Below are positions 7,268 to 12,798 of a DNA stretch of 12,798 nucleotides, in pieces; position 1 is the first letter of the stretch; every line of letters starts with the position of its first letter. The stretch comes from an uncultured Peptococcaceae bacterium. Lineage in GTDB: Bacteria; Bacillota; Dehalobacteriia; UBA4068; JAAVYR01. The notes under the pieces are model-generated. The model was not told the DNA's origin. It was given only the letters and a program-made list of their open reading frames with translations, and did not search any database. The DNA lies in contig CATIYQ010000042.1 of assembly GCA_949739465.1 (NCBI GenBank), positions 1 to 12,798 on the forward strand, read 5' to 3'. The position numbers and the translations under genes were made by a program.

Positions 7268-7624
7268 ATGGAAAGAGAAGTTTTAAATGAATACGGAAAA
7301 ATTGTTTTTGATAAAGAAGTGCTGGCGACCCTTGCCGGTATTGCCGCGACAGAGTGTTTCGGTATTGTGGGCATGGCGTCAAAAAAGCTCTCTCACGGTA
7401 TTGCGGAGCTTTTAAAAAAAGAATCCCTCAGCAAGGGCGTTGAAATTTTCGACAAAGATGGTAAAATAGTGATTCAGGTAAACATTATTGTCGGTTACGG
7501 CACAAAAATGTCGGAAATCGCCCATAATGTAGTCAGCAACGTAAAATATGTGGTAGAAAACTTTACGGGGTTACAAGTTGACCAAGTTCACGTCAATATC
7601 CAAGGGGTAAGAATGGTCGACTAG
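7268..7624 (+). CDS. Asp23/Gls24-family envelope stress response protein (YloU-like)
   Basis: The 118-residue protein belongs to the Asp23/Gls24 (DUF322) family. Seen in the sequence: an N-terminal EYGKIVFDKEVLATLAGIAA segment, a FGIVGMA stretch, a central basic SKKLSHGIAELLKK region, the VNIIVGYGTKMSEIAHNV motif, and a C-terminal amphipathic strand ending VHVNIQGVRMVD; all are family hallmarks. In staphylococci Asp23 is membrane-anchored and linked to cell-envelope stress, while the YloU subgroup is a small, always co-located neighbour of YloV/FakA. It is first in a two-gene unit, 15 nt before fakA. The ATG is the only sensible start, but the G-run at 7250-7254 is 13 nt away, longer than usual, so translation initiation may be inefficient. 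No transmembrane helix is visible. Confidence 0.93.
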   Translation: MEREVLNEYGKIVFDKEVLATLAGIAATECFGIVGMASKKLSHGIAELLKKESLSKGVEIFDKDGKIVIQVNIIVGYGTKMSEIAHNVVSNVKYVVENFTGLQVDQVHVNIQGVRMVD

Positions 7625-7639
7625 GGAGGGGAGAAAAAC

Positions 7640-9262
7640 GTGTCTTTGAACGAGATCAATGTAGACCTGCTGCGGGATTTTCTCGTGGGAGGCTGTGCTT
7701 TTTTATGTGAAAATAAAGAAAAAGTTAACGCGCTCAATGTCTTTCCCGTTCCTGATGGAGATACGGGGACCAATATGTCCCTGACTATGACTTCTGCGGT
7801 GAAGGACCTCGCCGGTCAAAACACCATTGATAAAATGGTGACGTCCTTATCCAATGGCGCGCTCATGGGTGCACGGGGGAATTCCGGGGTTATTTTGTCT
7901 CAAATCTTCCGCGGCTTTGCCAGCGGTCTGGAGGGGGAAACAATCGTTACTGCTAAATCCTTCGGCAACGCGTTGCAAAGAGGGGTGGATTTGGCTTATA
8001 AATCGGTAATGAAGCCGGTAGAAGGGACTATTCTCACGGTAAGCCGGGCAGTGGCGAAAGGCGCTGCGGCGGCTGCCGAAAACAGTGACGATATCCTCTA
8101 TGTCTTAGAACAAGCCATAGAGGCAGGCAGCGTGGCTCTTGCCAATACGCCCAATCAACTTCCTGTCTTAAAAGAAGCCGGTGTGGTAGACGCCGGGGGG
8201 CAAGGGTATCTCTTGATTCTTCACGGGGGACTCAAGGCATTACAAGGTGAGGACTTCTCCGACTTTGCTGTGATGTCTGGCGGCGCTATGGTGAACCCTG
8301 CCGTGAAAAAAGAAGAAAAAGAAATCGTTTACGGCTATTGCACGGAAGTACTCATCAAAGGGCATAAGCTGCCTGTGGATTTAATCCGAACATATCTATC
8401 CCGCCAAGACGGGGATTGCCTGTTGGTGGTAGGCTCTGAAGATTTGGTAAAAGTTCACTTCCATACCAACAAGCCGTATAAGGTATTAGAATATGGTTTA
8501 AAATACGGTACCCTTCACGATATCAAAATCGAAAATATGCGTGACCAGCATAGCGAGTTAACCGATGATTTCTTCAAAATTGAAGAAGAACCCAAAATTC
8601 CTGCTGTTCCCTGTGGCGTGATAGCCATTGCCAACGGTGACGGCTTAGGGGAGTTATTTACTTCTTTGGGCGCGGCGGAAATCATCTGCGGCGGACAAAC
8701 CATGAACCCTAGTGCAGAAGATTTGCTGAATGCCATTGACAAGGTTCATGCGGAAGAAATCGTTATCTTACCTAATAACAGCAATATCATTCTCACGGCA
8801 GAGCAAGCCAAGAAAATGGCGAAAAAGCCTGTTCACGTTTTGCCGACTAAATTCATCACCCAAGGTATCGGGGCAATGCTTGGCTTTAACGCGGAAGTCT
8901 CTGGGGAAGAAAACGCTGCCGCTATGGCGGAATGTATGGCAGAAATCAAATCCGGGGAAGTTACTTTCGCCGTGCGAAACTCCACCTTTGAAGGGAAGGA
9001 AATTACCGCCGGGGATATCCTGGGCTTGCAGGAAGGCGCCATCGTTACCGTGGGCAAAGAAGTAGAAACGGTTCTTGCCGACCTCTTAACCCATATGGTG
9101 ACGGACGACAGCTCCCTTATCAGTTTTTATTACGGTAATGATTTGACGGAAGAGGATGCAAACGCCCTCATCGAAAAGGTAACGGCGGATTATGGCAACT
9201 TGGATATCGAAATTCACTGCGGCGGGCAGCCCTTATATTACTTCCTGGTGTCGGTGGAATAG
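7640..9262 (+). CDS. fakA: DAK2/DhaL-domain kinase, fatty acid kinase subunit FakA-like (YloV)
   Basis: FakA is the ATP-binding subunit that, with an acyl-binding FakB (DegV) partner, phosphorylates fatty acids for phospholipid synthesis. The N-terminal DhaL-type domain (about 1-200) shows the Mg-ATP motif VFPVPDGDTGTN (Asp39, Asp41) and MGARGNSGVILSQ at 76-88. The middle and C-terminal DAK1-like/DegV-like regions follow; the far end includes a YYGND stretch. Length (540 aa) matches B. subtilis YloV. The GTG at 7640 is preceded by GGGAGGGG at 7625-7632. It follows the Asp23-family gene by 15 nt and ends before a terminator. No fakB is in the window, so the fatty-acid role rests on family assignment; older annotations call such proteins dihydroxyacetone kinases. 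Confidence 0.9.
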   Translation: MSLNEINVDLLRDFLVGGCAFLCENKEKVNALNVFPVPDGDTGTNMSLTMTSAVKDLAGQNTIDKMVTSLSNGALMGARGNSGVILSQIFRGFASGLEGETIVTAKSFGNALQRGVDLAYKSVMKPVEGTILTVSRAVAKGAAAAAENSDDILYVLEQAIEAGSVALANTPNQLPVLKEAGVVDAGGQGYLLILHGGLKALQGEDFSDFAVMSGGAMVNPAVKKEEKEIVYGYCTEVLIKGHKLPVDLIRTYLSRQDGDCLLVVGSEDLVKVHFHTNKPYKVLEYGLKYGTLHDIKIENMRDQHSELTDDFFKIEEEPKIPAVPCGVIAIANGDGLGELFTSLGAAEIICGGQTMNPSAEDLLNAIDKVHAEEIVILPNNSNIILTAEQAKKMAKKPVHVLPTKFITQGIGAMLGFNAEVSGEENAAAMAECMAEIKSGEVTFAVRNSTFEGKEITAGDILGLQEGAIVTVGKEVETVLADLLTHMVTDDSSLISFYYGNDLTEEDANALIEKVTADYGNLDIEIHCGGQPLYYFLVSVE

Positions 9263-9287
9263 TTATACTGCATTAAATTAGAAATGG

Positions 9288-9328
9288 AAAAAGATTCTTT
9301 GCCAAGGCGAAGAATCTTTTTTGTTTTT
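9288..9328 (+). terminator. Intrinsic terminator after fakA
   Basis: AAAAAGATTCTT (9288-9299) pairs perfectly with AAGAATCTTTTT (9310-9321); the inner part adds a T-G wobble and GCC/GGC, leaving a small loop. A T-rich run (TTTTTTGTTTTT) follows. It starts 25 nt after the fakA stop and separates fakA from recG. Confidence 0.87.
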
Positions 9329-9329
9329 G

Positions 9330-9338
9330 TGGTACAAT
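9330..9338 (+). promoter_or_regulatory. Probable extended -10 promoter of recG
   Basis: TGGTACAAT contains a good -10 box (TACAAT, 9333-9338) preceded by TG at the extended -10 position. No acceptable -35 box lies 16-18 nt upstream, where the fakA terminator stem sits. Transcription would start near 9345, about 30 nt before the recG GTG. Confidence 0.5.
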
Positions 9339-9375
9339 AGAAGAAATCGTTGCGAAACAGGAAGGAAGTAGGACT

Positions 9376-11733
9376 GTGGTCAACTTTGCCAATATTTTAG
9401 ACGTGATTGCGAAAGAAAAAAATCTTTCCTGCTCGGATGGAGCAGTCTTTGGCGGCTTTGCTCAGTGGCTCTTGAGTATGGGGGACGAGACGGCGGACGT
9501 TACGCTGCAACAGCTTGCCGCCTGCTATATGCAGTCTGCTCCCGGGGCGCGGGCGGGACTGCTCCTGCAAATCGAAAGTCATGTTTTGCAAAAACAGCGG
9601 GAATCTGCGGCGGATGAGCCGACTTTTTCCCCGACAAAGAAGGACGGCGTTACGCACCTGCTGGATAAGAAGACATTAGCCCAAGAAGGAGGCGCGGAGG
9701 GGCTTGCCACGCCTGTCCAGTATATCAAAGGGGTTGGTCCGAAACGGGCGGCGCTCTTTCAGAAAATGGGCGTTTATACGGCGGGGGACATGGTGCATTT
9801 CTATCCCAGAGATTATGAGGACCGCCGCAAAGTCACGTCCATTAACGATTTAGCCATTAACGAAGTGGCAACAGTGCGGGGGAAAATCATCGAAATAGAA
9901 GAATATCAGCCCAACCACCGTATGTATATCCTCAAGGTGTGGCTCCAGGACGCAACGGGCATGGTTCCTGTCATTTGGTTTAATCAAAAATATCTGAAAA
10001 AAAATTTCTCCCGCGGTATGGAACTCATGGTGCGGGGAAAGCTAGAAAAGAAATATTACAAAGCGGAAATGACGGTGCAGGACTTCGAAATCGTCGGCAA
10101 AGAGAAAAACTTAGGCTCTGTCATCGTACCAATCTATCCTGCTACGGAAAAGCTCTCTCAAAAGGTTATCCGTAAAACAGTGCTGGATACGGTAGAAAAA
10201 TATGAAAAATATATCGGAGAGATTTTGCCCCAGAGCTTGCTGGCAAAAAATAATTTTTTGGCGCGCCGTGTGGCGGTGCGGGAAATGCACTTGCCTACGG
10301 ACTTTGCGACCCTTGCGACCAGCCGCGACCGCCTGGCTTATGAAGAATTATTCCTCCTGCAAATGGCGTTGCTGGCGCAAAAATCAGGAGAAGGACAACC
10401 TGGTATCGCCCACTCTGCTGATAAGGACATTTTAGCCGAGCTAAAAGCTGTGCTGCCTTTTGCTTTTACGGAAGCCCAGGAACGGGTCATCGGTGAGATA
10501 TACAGTGATATGGAGGACTGCCGCCCTATGGCAAGGCTGGTCCAGGGTGACGTGGGCTGTGGGAAAACTGCTGTGGCAATGGCTGCCCTCTTAAAAGCTG
10601 TCCGTTCCGGGCATCAGTGCGCTATGATGGCACCAACGGAGATTTTAGCGCAACAGCATTATCGGGATTTATCGGAAATCTTTGCCAAGCTACATATCAA
10701 AGTAGGCTGTCTTACAGGCAGAGTAACGGGGAAAGCGCGGCGGGAGCTTTTAGAGGCGGTAGCAAATGGCGAAATTGACATTTTGGTAGGAACTCACGCC
10801 ATTATCCAGGAGCAGGTAGAATTTTTGGATTTGAGCCTTGCTATTACCGACGAACAGCACCGTTTTGGCGTCATGCAGCGGAGTGGCTTGCAGCAAAAGG
10901 GCAGTCAGCCTGATGTGCTGATTATGACGGCAACGCCTATTCCCAGAACGCTGTCCATGTCCTTATATGGGGATTTGAATCTATCCGTCATCGACCAATT
11001 GCCGCCGGGACGGCAGAAAATCGATACCTTTGCTGTAGATGATAGCTATGAGGAGCGTATCTGGCGTTTCGTGAAAAAAGAAGTAGACAAAGGCGGGCAA
11101 GCCTATGTGGTCTGTCCTCTGGTAGCAGAATCGGAAAAAATGGATATGCAGTCTGCTGTGGACTTGGTAGAGAAAATCAGTAAAGATGAGCTGAAGGGTT
11201 ATCGTGTGGGACTGCTCCACGGCAAGATGAAGGGCAAGGAAAAAGAAGAAATCACCAATGCTTTTGTGGCTGGCGAAATTCAGGTGCTGGTATCTACTAC
11301 CGTTATTGAAGTAGGGGTCAACGTGCCAAACGCCACCATTATGGTGGTGCGGGATGCGCAACGCTTCGGGCTGGCGCAACTTCACCAGCTGAGGGGTCGT
11401 GTGGGTAGAGGGAAGAATAAGTCTTATTGTATCCTGATGCACAATGCCAAAAGCGAAGTGGCGCGAAAGCGTATGGAGACTATGGTTGCGACCCAAAACG
11501 GCTTTGAGATAGCAGAGGCGGATTTGTCTCTGCGTGGTCCGGGTGAATTTTTCGGGGTACGTCAGCATGGGCTGCCTCAGCTGAAGGTAGCGGATATCTT
11601 CTCTGATGGTAAACTGATGGAACAGGCGCGGAAAGATGCAAAAGCTGTGCTTACGGGCAAACTCTCCGTTACAGAGGAGGAAAACGATTTGCTGAGAAAA
11701 TGCATTGCGGAGAAGTTTTTATTTACGCCGTAG
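9376..11733 (+). CDS. recG: ATP-dependent DNA helicase RecG with N-terminal extension
   Basis: RecG is an SF2 helicase that remodels stalled replication forks and Holliday junctions. The 785 residues are about 100 longer than typical RecG. Residues 1 to about 112 form an extra N-terminal region; the usual start of the family, PVQYIKGVGPKRA, appears at about 113. The wedge (OB-fold) domain follows, then the helicase core: Walker A GDVGCGKT (about 390), DEQHRFG (492-498), TATPIPRTL, the LVSTTVIEVGVNVPNA motif and QLRGRVGRG (about 671-679). The GTG at 9376 has AGGAAGGAAG at 9359-9368 upstream, and no ATG occurs near residue 112, so the extension is probably genuine. In B. subtilis sdaAB-sdaAA lie between yloV and recG; they are absent here. 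Confidence 0.96.
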   Translation: MVNFANILDVIAKEKNLSCSDGAVFGGFAQWLLSMGDETADVTLQQLAACYMQSAPGARAGLLLQIESHVLQKQRESAADEPTFSPTKKDGVTHLLDKKTLAQEGGAEGLATPVQYIKGVGPKRAALFQKMGVYTAGDMVHFYPRDYEDRRKVTSINDLAINEVATVRGKIIEIEEYQPNHRMYILKVWLQDATGMVPVIWFNQKYLKKNFSRGMELMVRGKLEKKYYKAEMTVQDFEIVGKEKNLGSVIVPIYPATEKLSQKVIRKTVLDTVEKYEKYIGEILPQSLLAKNNFLARRVAVREMHLPTDFATLATSRDRLAYEELFLLQMALLAQKSGEGQPGIAHSADKDILAELKAVLPFAFTEAQERVIGEIYSDMEDCRPMARLVQGDVGCGKTAVAMAALLKAVRSGHQCAMMAPTEILAQQHYRDLSEIFAKLHIKVGCLTGRVTGKARRELLEAVANGEIDILVGTHAIIQEQVEFLDLSLAITDEQHRFGVMQRSGLQQKGSQPDVLIMTATPIPRTLSMSLYGDLNLSVIDQLPPGRQKIDTFAVDDSYEERIWRFVKKEVDKGGQAYVVCPLVAESEKMDMQSAVDLVEKISKDELKGYRVGLLHGKMKGKEKEEITNAFVAGEIQVLVSTTVIEVGVNVPNATIMVVRDAQRFGLAQLHQLRGRVGRGKNKSYCILMHNAKSEVARKRMETMVATQNGFEIAEADLSLRGPGEFFGVRQHGLPQLKVADIFSDGKLMEQARKDAKAVLTGKLSVTEEENDLLRKCIAEKFLFTP

Positions 11734-11744
11734 TGCCGCTGTAA

Positions 11745-11766
11745 ACAAAAAATAAAATTTTTTTGT
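11745..11766. repeat. A/T-only hairpin just after recG
   Basis: ACAAAAAA (11745-11752) and TTTTTTGT (11759-11766) pair with a 6-nt loop, 11 nt after the recG stop. The stem is almost entirely A-T, so it is weak; it could be a minor terminator or simply low-complexity sequence. Confidence 0.3.
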
Positions 11767-11791
11767 ATAAAAAAAGAATATCTGTTCATAA

Positions 11792-11844
11792 TAACCTTTG
11801 TACCGAGGAAGTCGAGGCTTTTTCGGCGCAAAGGTTACTTTTTC
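11792..11844 (+). terminator. Large two-segment hairpin with T tract downstream of recG
   Basis: TAACCTTTG (11792-11800) pairs with CAAAGGTTA (11829-11837), nine perfect pairs. Inside it, after a 2x2 internal loop, CCGAGGAAG (11803-11811) pairs with CTTTTTCGG (11818-11826) with two G-T wobbles and a 6-nt loop. CTTTTTC follows. This fits a rho-independent terminator for recG, but its size and internal loop are more elaborate than the other terminators here, so a small structured RNA is an alternative. Confidence 0.65.
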
Positions 11845-11926
11845 TATTGCACAAAAGGACTTGCTTTTTTTCGGTCAGACTTTTTTACTCAGGAAAGTAA
11901 CTGGAAAAAAGATGCAGGAAAAGAGA

Positions 11927-11956
11927 GTATAGAAATCTGATGCTTGGGGCAGGATA
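11927..11956 (+). promoter_or_regulatory. Candidate sigma-G-type (forespore) promoter of the SASP gene
   Basis: GTATA (11927-11931) fits the sigma-F/sigma-G -35 pattern GNATR. After 18 nt, CAGGATA (11950-11956) matches the -10 pattern CATNNTA at all fixed positions but one. The predicted start near 11963 gives a short leader containing the Shine-Dalgarno. The call leans on the known sigma-G control of SASP genes. Confidence 0.45.
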
Positions 11957-11988
11957 CCTTTTGTAAAGGAAAAGGAGGTGAACGGATA

Positions 11989-12240
11989 ATGAGTAGAAAA
12001 TCTAATGCACCGGTATACGGTGGCGCTTCTTCTGCTTTGGACAAATTCAAAATGGAAGTAGCTACAGAATTAGGTATCTCCAACTATGACCAAATCGACA
12101 AAGGGCAATTGTCTTCTCGTCAAAACGGTTATGTTGGCGGTAACATGACCAAAAAAATGGTTGCTTTTGCTGAACAAGCTTTGTCTCAAGGTCAAGCTTC
12201 CGGCGTAAACAGCGCAACCCAAACCCAACAAATGAAATAG
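11989..12240 (+). CDS. Alpha/beta-type small acid-soluble spore protein (SASP)
   Basis: Alpha/beta SASPs coat and protect DNA in the dormant spore and are degraded by the GPR protease at germination. The 83-residue protein has both family blocks: LDKFKMEVATELGI at 17-30, including the GPR-type cleavage site Glu23-Val24-Ala25, and NGYVGGNMTKKMVAFAEQAL at 46-65, the DNA-binding half with the conserved VGG and K-MV-AE residues. The C-terminal tail is Gln/Ser-rich. I chose ATG 11989 because a near-perfect AAGGAGGTG (11972-11980) precedes it; a longer in-frame reading from 11944 would translate through that Shine-Dalgarno. Codon use is restricted (CAA for Gln, AAA for Lys), as in highly expressed genes. 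The gene is monocistronic, with its own terminator and a plausible forespore promoter. Confidence 0.94.
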   Translation: MSRKSNAPVYGGASSALDKFKMEVATELGISNYDQIDKGQLSSRQNGYVGGNMTKKMVAFAEQALSQGQASGVNSATQTQQMK

Positions 12241-12317
12241 TTGTGTTTTGATTTTCAATCGTTGTGTTTGCAGTAGTAGTGTAGATTCAGAATATTTGAG
12301 ATAAATATCTTTGAATG

Positions 12318-12336
12318 AACGGGTTTTTCGCCCGTT
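12318..12336 (+). repeat. Short GC hairpin before the SASP terminator
   Basis: AACGGG (12318-12323) and CCCGTT (12331-12336) form a 6-bp stem with a 7-nt loop (tttttcg), ending 3 nt before the main terminator stem. It may stabilise the SASP mRNA 3' end; no T tract follows it directly. Confidence 0.5.
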
Positions 12337-12339
12337 ACC

Positions 12340-12375
12340 AAAAGAAAGAGGAGTGTTCGCTCCTCTTTCTTTTTT
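12340..12375 (+). terminator. Intrinsic terminator of the SASP gene
   Basis: AAAAGAAAGAGGAG (12340-12353) and CTCCTCTTTCTTTT (12360-12373) form a perfect 14-bp stem with a 6-nt loop, running into a six-T tract. It lies 100 nt after the SASP stop. Its A-rich 5' side would also support termination of minus-strand transcripts. Confidence 0.88.
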
Positions 12376-12420
12376 GTGTTATGCAGTTTTAAGCGGGGCA
12401 GCAGTCGTAAATAAAAATTT

Positions 12421-12442
12421 GTGTATATGTGTAGGTATACGC
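12421..12442. promoter_or_regulatory. Candidate operator dyad upstream of the HTH gene
   Basis: GTGTATA (12421-12427) and TATACGC (12436-12442) are inverted arms with one mismatch and an 8-bp spacer, a size suited to an XRE-type dimer. It lies 62 bp before the regulator's start codon. Binding by the adjacent regulator is inference. Confidence 0.3.
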
Positions 12443-12471
12443 AAAGAAAAGAAAAAAAGATGTTATGTTAT

Positions 12472-12502
12472 GACTACCGATGAAAGAAATGAGGAGGTAG
12501 TC
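12472..12502 (+). promoter_or_regulatory. Leader hairpin reaching the HTH gene's Shine-Dalgarno
   Basis: GACTACC (12472-12478) and GGTAGTC (12496-12502) are perfectly complementary with a 17-nt loop. The 3' arm includes the last two G residues of the GGAGG Shine-Dalgarno (12493-12497) and ends 2 nt before the ATG, so folding could limit ribosome access. Confidence 0.4.
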
Positions 12503-12504
12503 CT

Positions 12505-12771
12505 ATGCAAGAAGTAAACCAAAACCAAGTGGTAGAAAAGATGCGGCGAATCTTGACAGGTAGACTCAATCAGCTTTGTCGAGAACAGCATATTAGTTTG
12601 AAAGAGCTATCTCAAAGGTCGGGCGTTTCTCTTTCTACCGTTAGAAACATATCTCAGGGCAAATATTGTAACGTGGGGATTGCTGTGGTTATCAAGTTGA
12701 GCCGTGTTTTCGGAGTAACGCCCAGCCAGTTTGTAGACGAAAACCTGTTGCAGGCAGAGGACAAGTTTTAG
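12505..12771 (+). CDS. Small XRE-family helix-turn-helix DNA-binding protein
   Basis: The 88-residue protein is essentially one Cro/C1-type HTH domain. Residues 16-75 show the five-helix pattern: a first helix RRILTGRLNQLCREQ, then the HTH ISLKELSQRSGVSLSTVRNISQGK at 30-53 (helix 2 KELSQRSG, recognition helix LSTVRNISQG), then a final helix with VVIKLSRVFGVTPSQFV. This resembles stand-alone XRE regulators of Firmicutes; the target is unknown. The ATG at 12505 is well supported by GGAGG at 12493-12497. A short GAGGAGGGGG Shine-Dalgarno follows the stop, so the gene is probably co-transcribed with the next one (from 12787). It could act in sporulation or be a simple autoregulator; the sequence alone does not decide. 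Confidence 0.85.
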   Translation: MQEVNQNQVVEKMRRILTGRLNQLCREQHISLKELSQRSGVSLSTVRNISQGKYCNVGIAVVIKLSRVFGVTPSQFVDENLLQAEDKF

Positions 12772-12786
12772 GAGGGGGAGAAACTG

Positions 12787-12798
12787 ATGAGTGAAAAA
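12787..12798 (+). CDS. Start of an unidentified gene, 3' cut by the window edge
   Basis: An ATG at 12787 follows the purine-rich Shine-Dalgarno AGGAGGGGGAG (12770-12780) and opens with MSEK before the window ends. It starts 15 nt after the HTH gene stop, so the two are likely one operon. Four codons are too few to identify the product. Confidence 0.55.

Noticed and set aside
10981..11568. 195-codon minus-strand open frame inside recG
   Set aside because: It is antisense to the conserved RecG helicase motifs and His/Leu-rich without domain features; a shadow of recG codon use.
11845..11926. Possible additional small gene or vegetative promoter upstream of the SASP promoter
   Set aside because: The T-run-rich stretch has no start codon with a Shine-Dalgarno opening a useful frame and no convincing -35/-10 pair.
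12311..12517. 68-codon plus-strand frame between the SASP and HTH genes
   Set aside because: It would translate through the SASP transcription terminator, has no Shine-Dalgarno, and shows no protein-like pattern; only its last 15 codons are noted as a possible leader peptide.

Overview
The window reads as a chromosomal housekeeping segment of a spore-forming, low-to-mid GC Firmicute (Bacillota; a clostridial or negativicute-type anaerobe would fit). Three things support this. The gene order closely follows the B. subtilis yloM-recG neighbourhood: rsmB, rlmN, prpC, prkC, rsgA, rpe, then rpmB on the opposite strand, yloU, yloV and recG. Shine-Dalgarno sequences are strong, with frequent GTG/TTG starts. 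An alpha/beta-type small acid-soluble spore protein (SASP) gene lies downstream. I cannot name the genus.

Region 1 (1-6420) is one tightly packed plus-strand operon. It holds rsmB (5' end cut by the window edge), rlmN, a PP2C phosphatase (prpC), a PASTA-domain Ser/Thr kinase (prkC), rsgA and rpe. Gaps are 0-22 nt, rsgA and rpe overlap by 8 nt, and a bidirectional hairpin terminator closes it. The theme is ribosome maturation and fidelity (two rRNA methyltransferases and a 30S assembly GTPase) together with a kinase/phosphatase pair that senses cell-wall fragments or growth state.

Region 2 (6420-7270) runs on the minus strand. It holds an unrecognised 72-residue helical protein with a TTG start, a terminator, and rpmB (ribosomal protein L28, zinc-ribbon form) with a good sigma-A promoter. 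In B. subtilis the corresponding interval carries thiN and spoVM; neither is recognisable here.

Region 3 (7200-11840) returns to the plus strand. A clear sigma-A promoter drives an Asp23/Gls24-family gene and a FakA/YloV-type DAK-domain kinase. A terminator follows, then recG with its own likely extended -10 promoter, a roughly 110-residue N-terminal extension and a large downstream hairpin.

Region 4 (11840-12798) holds the SASP gene with a plausible sigma-G promoter and a strong terminator. After it comes a small XRE-type helix-turn-helix regulator whose leader contains a dyad and a hairpin reaching the Shine-Dalgarno. The first four codons of a further gene end the window.

I see no clear evidence of mobile elements, CRISPR arrays, tRNA or rRNA genes, or a defence system. 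The unexplained structure is small-scale: the unknown minus-strand ORF, a mirrored start-region repeat beside it, the hairpin after recG, a dyad upstream of the Asp23 promoter, and the leader of the HTH gene.
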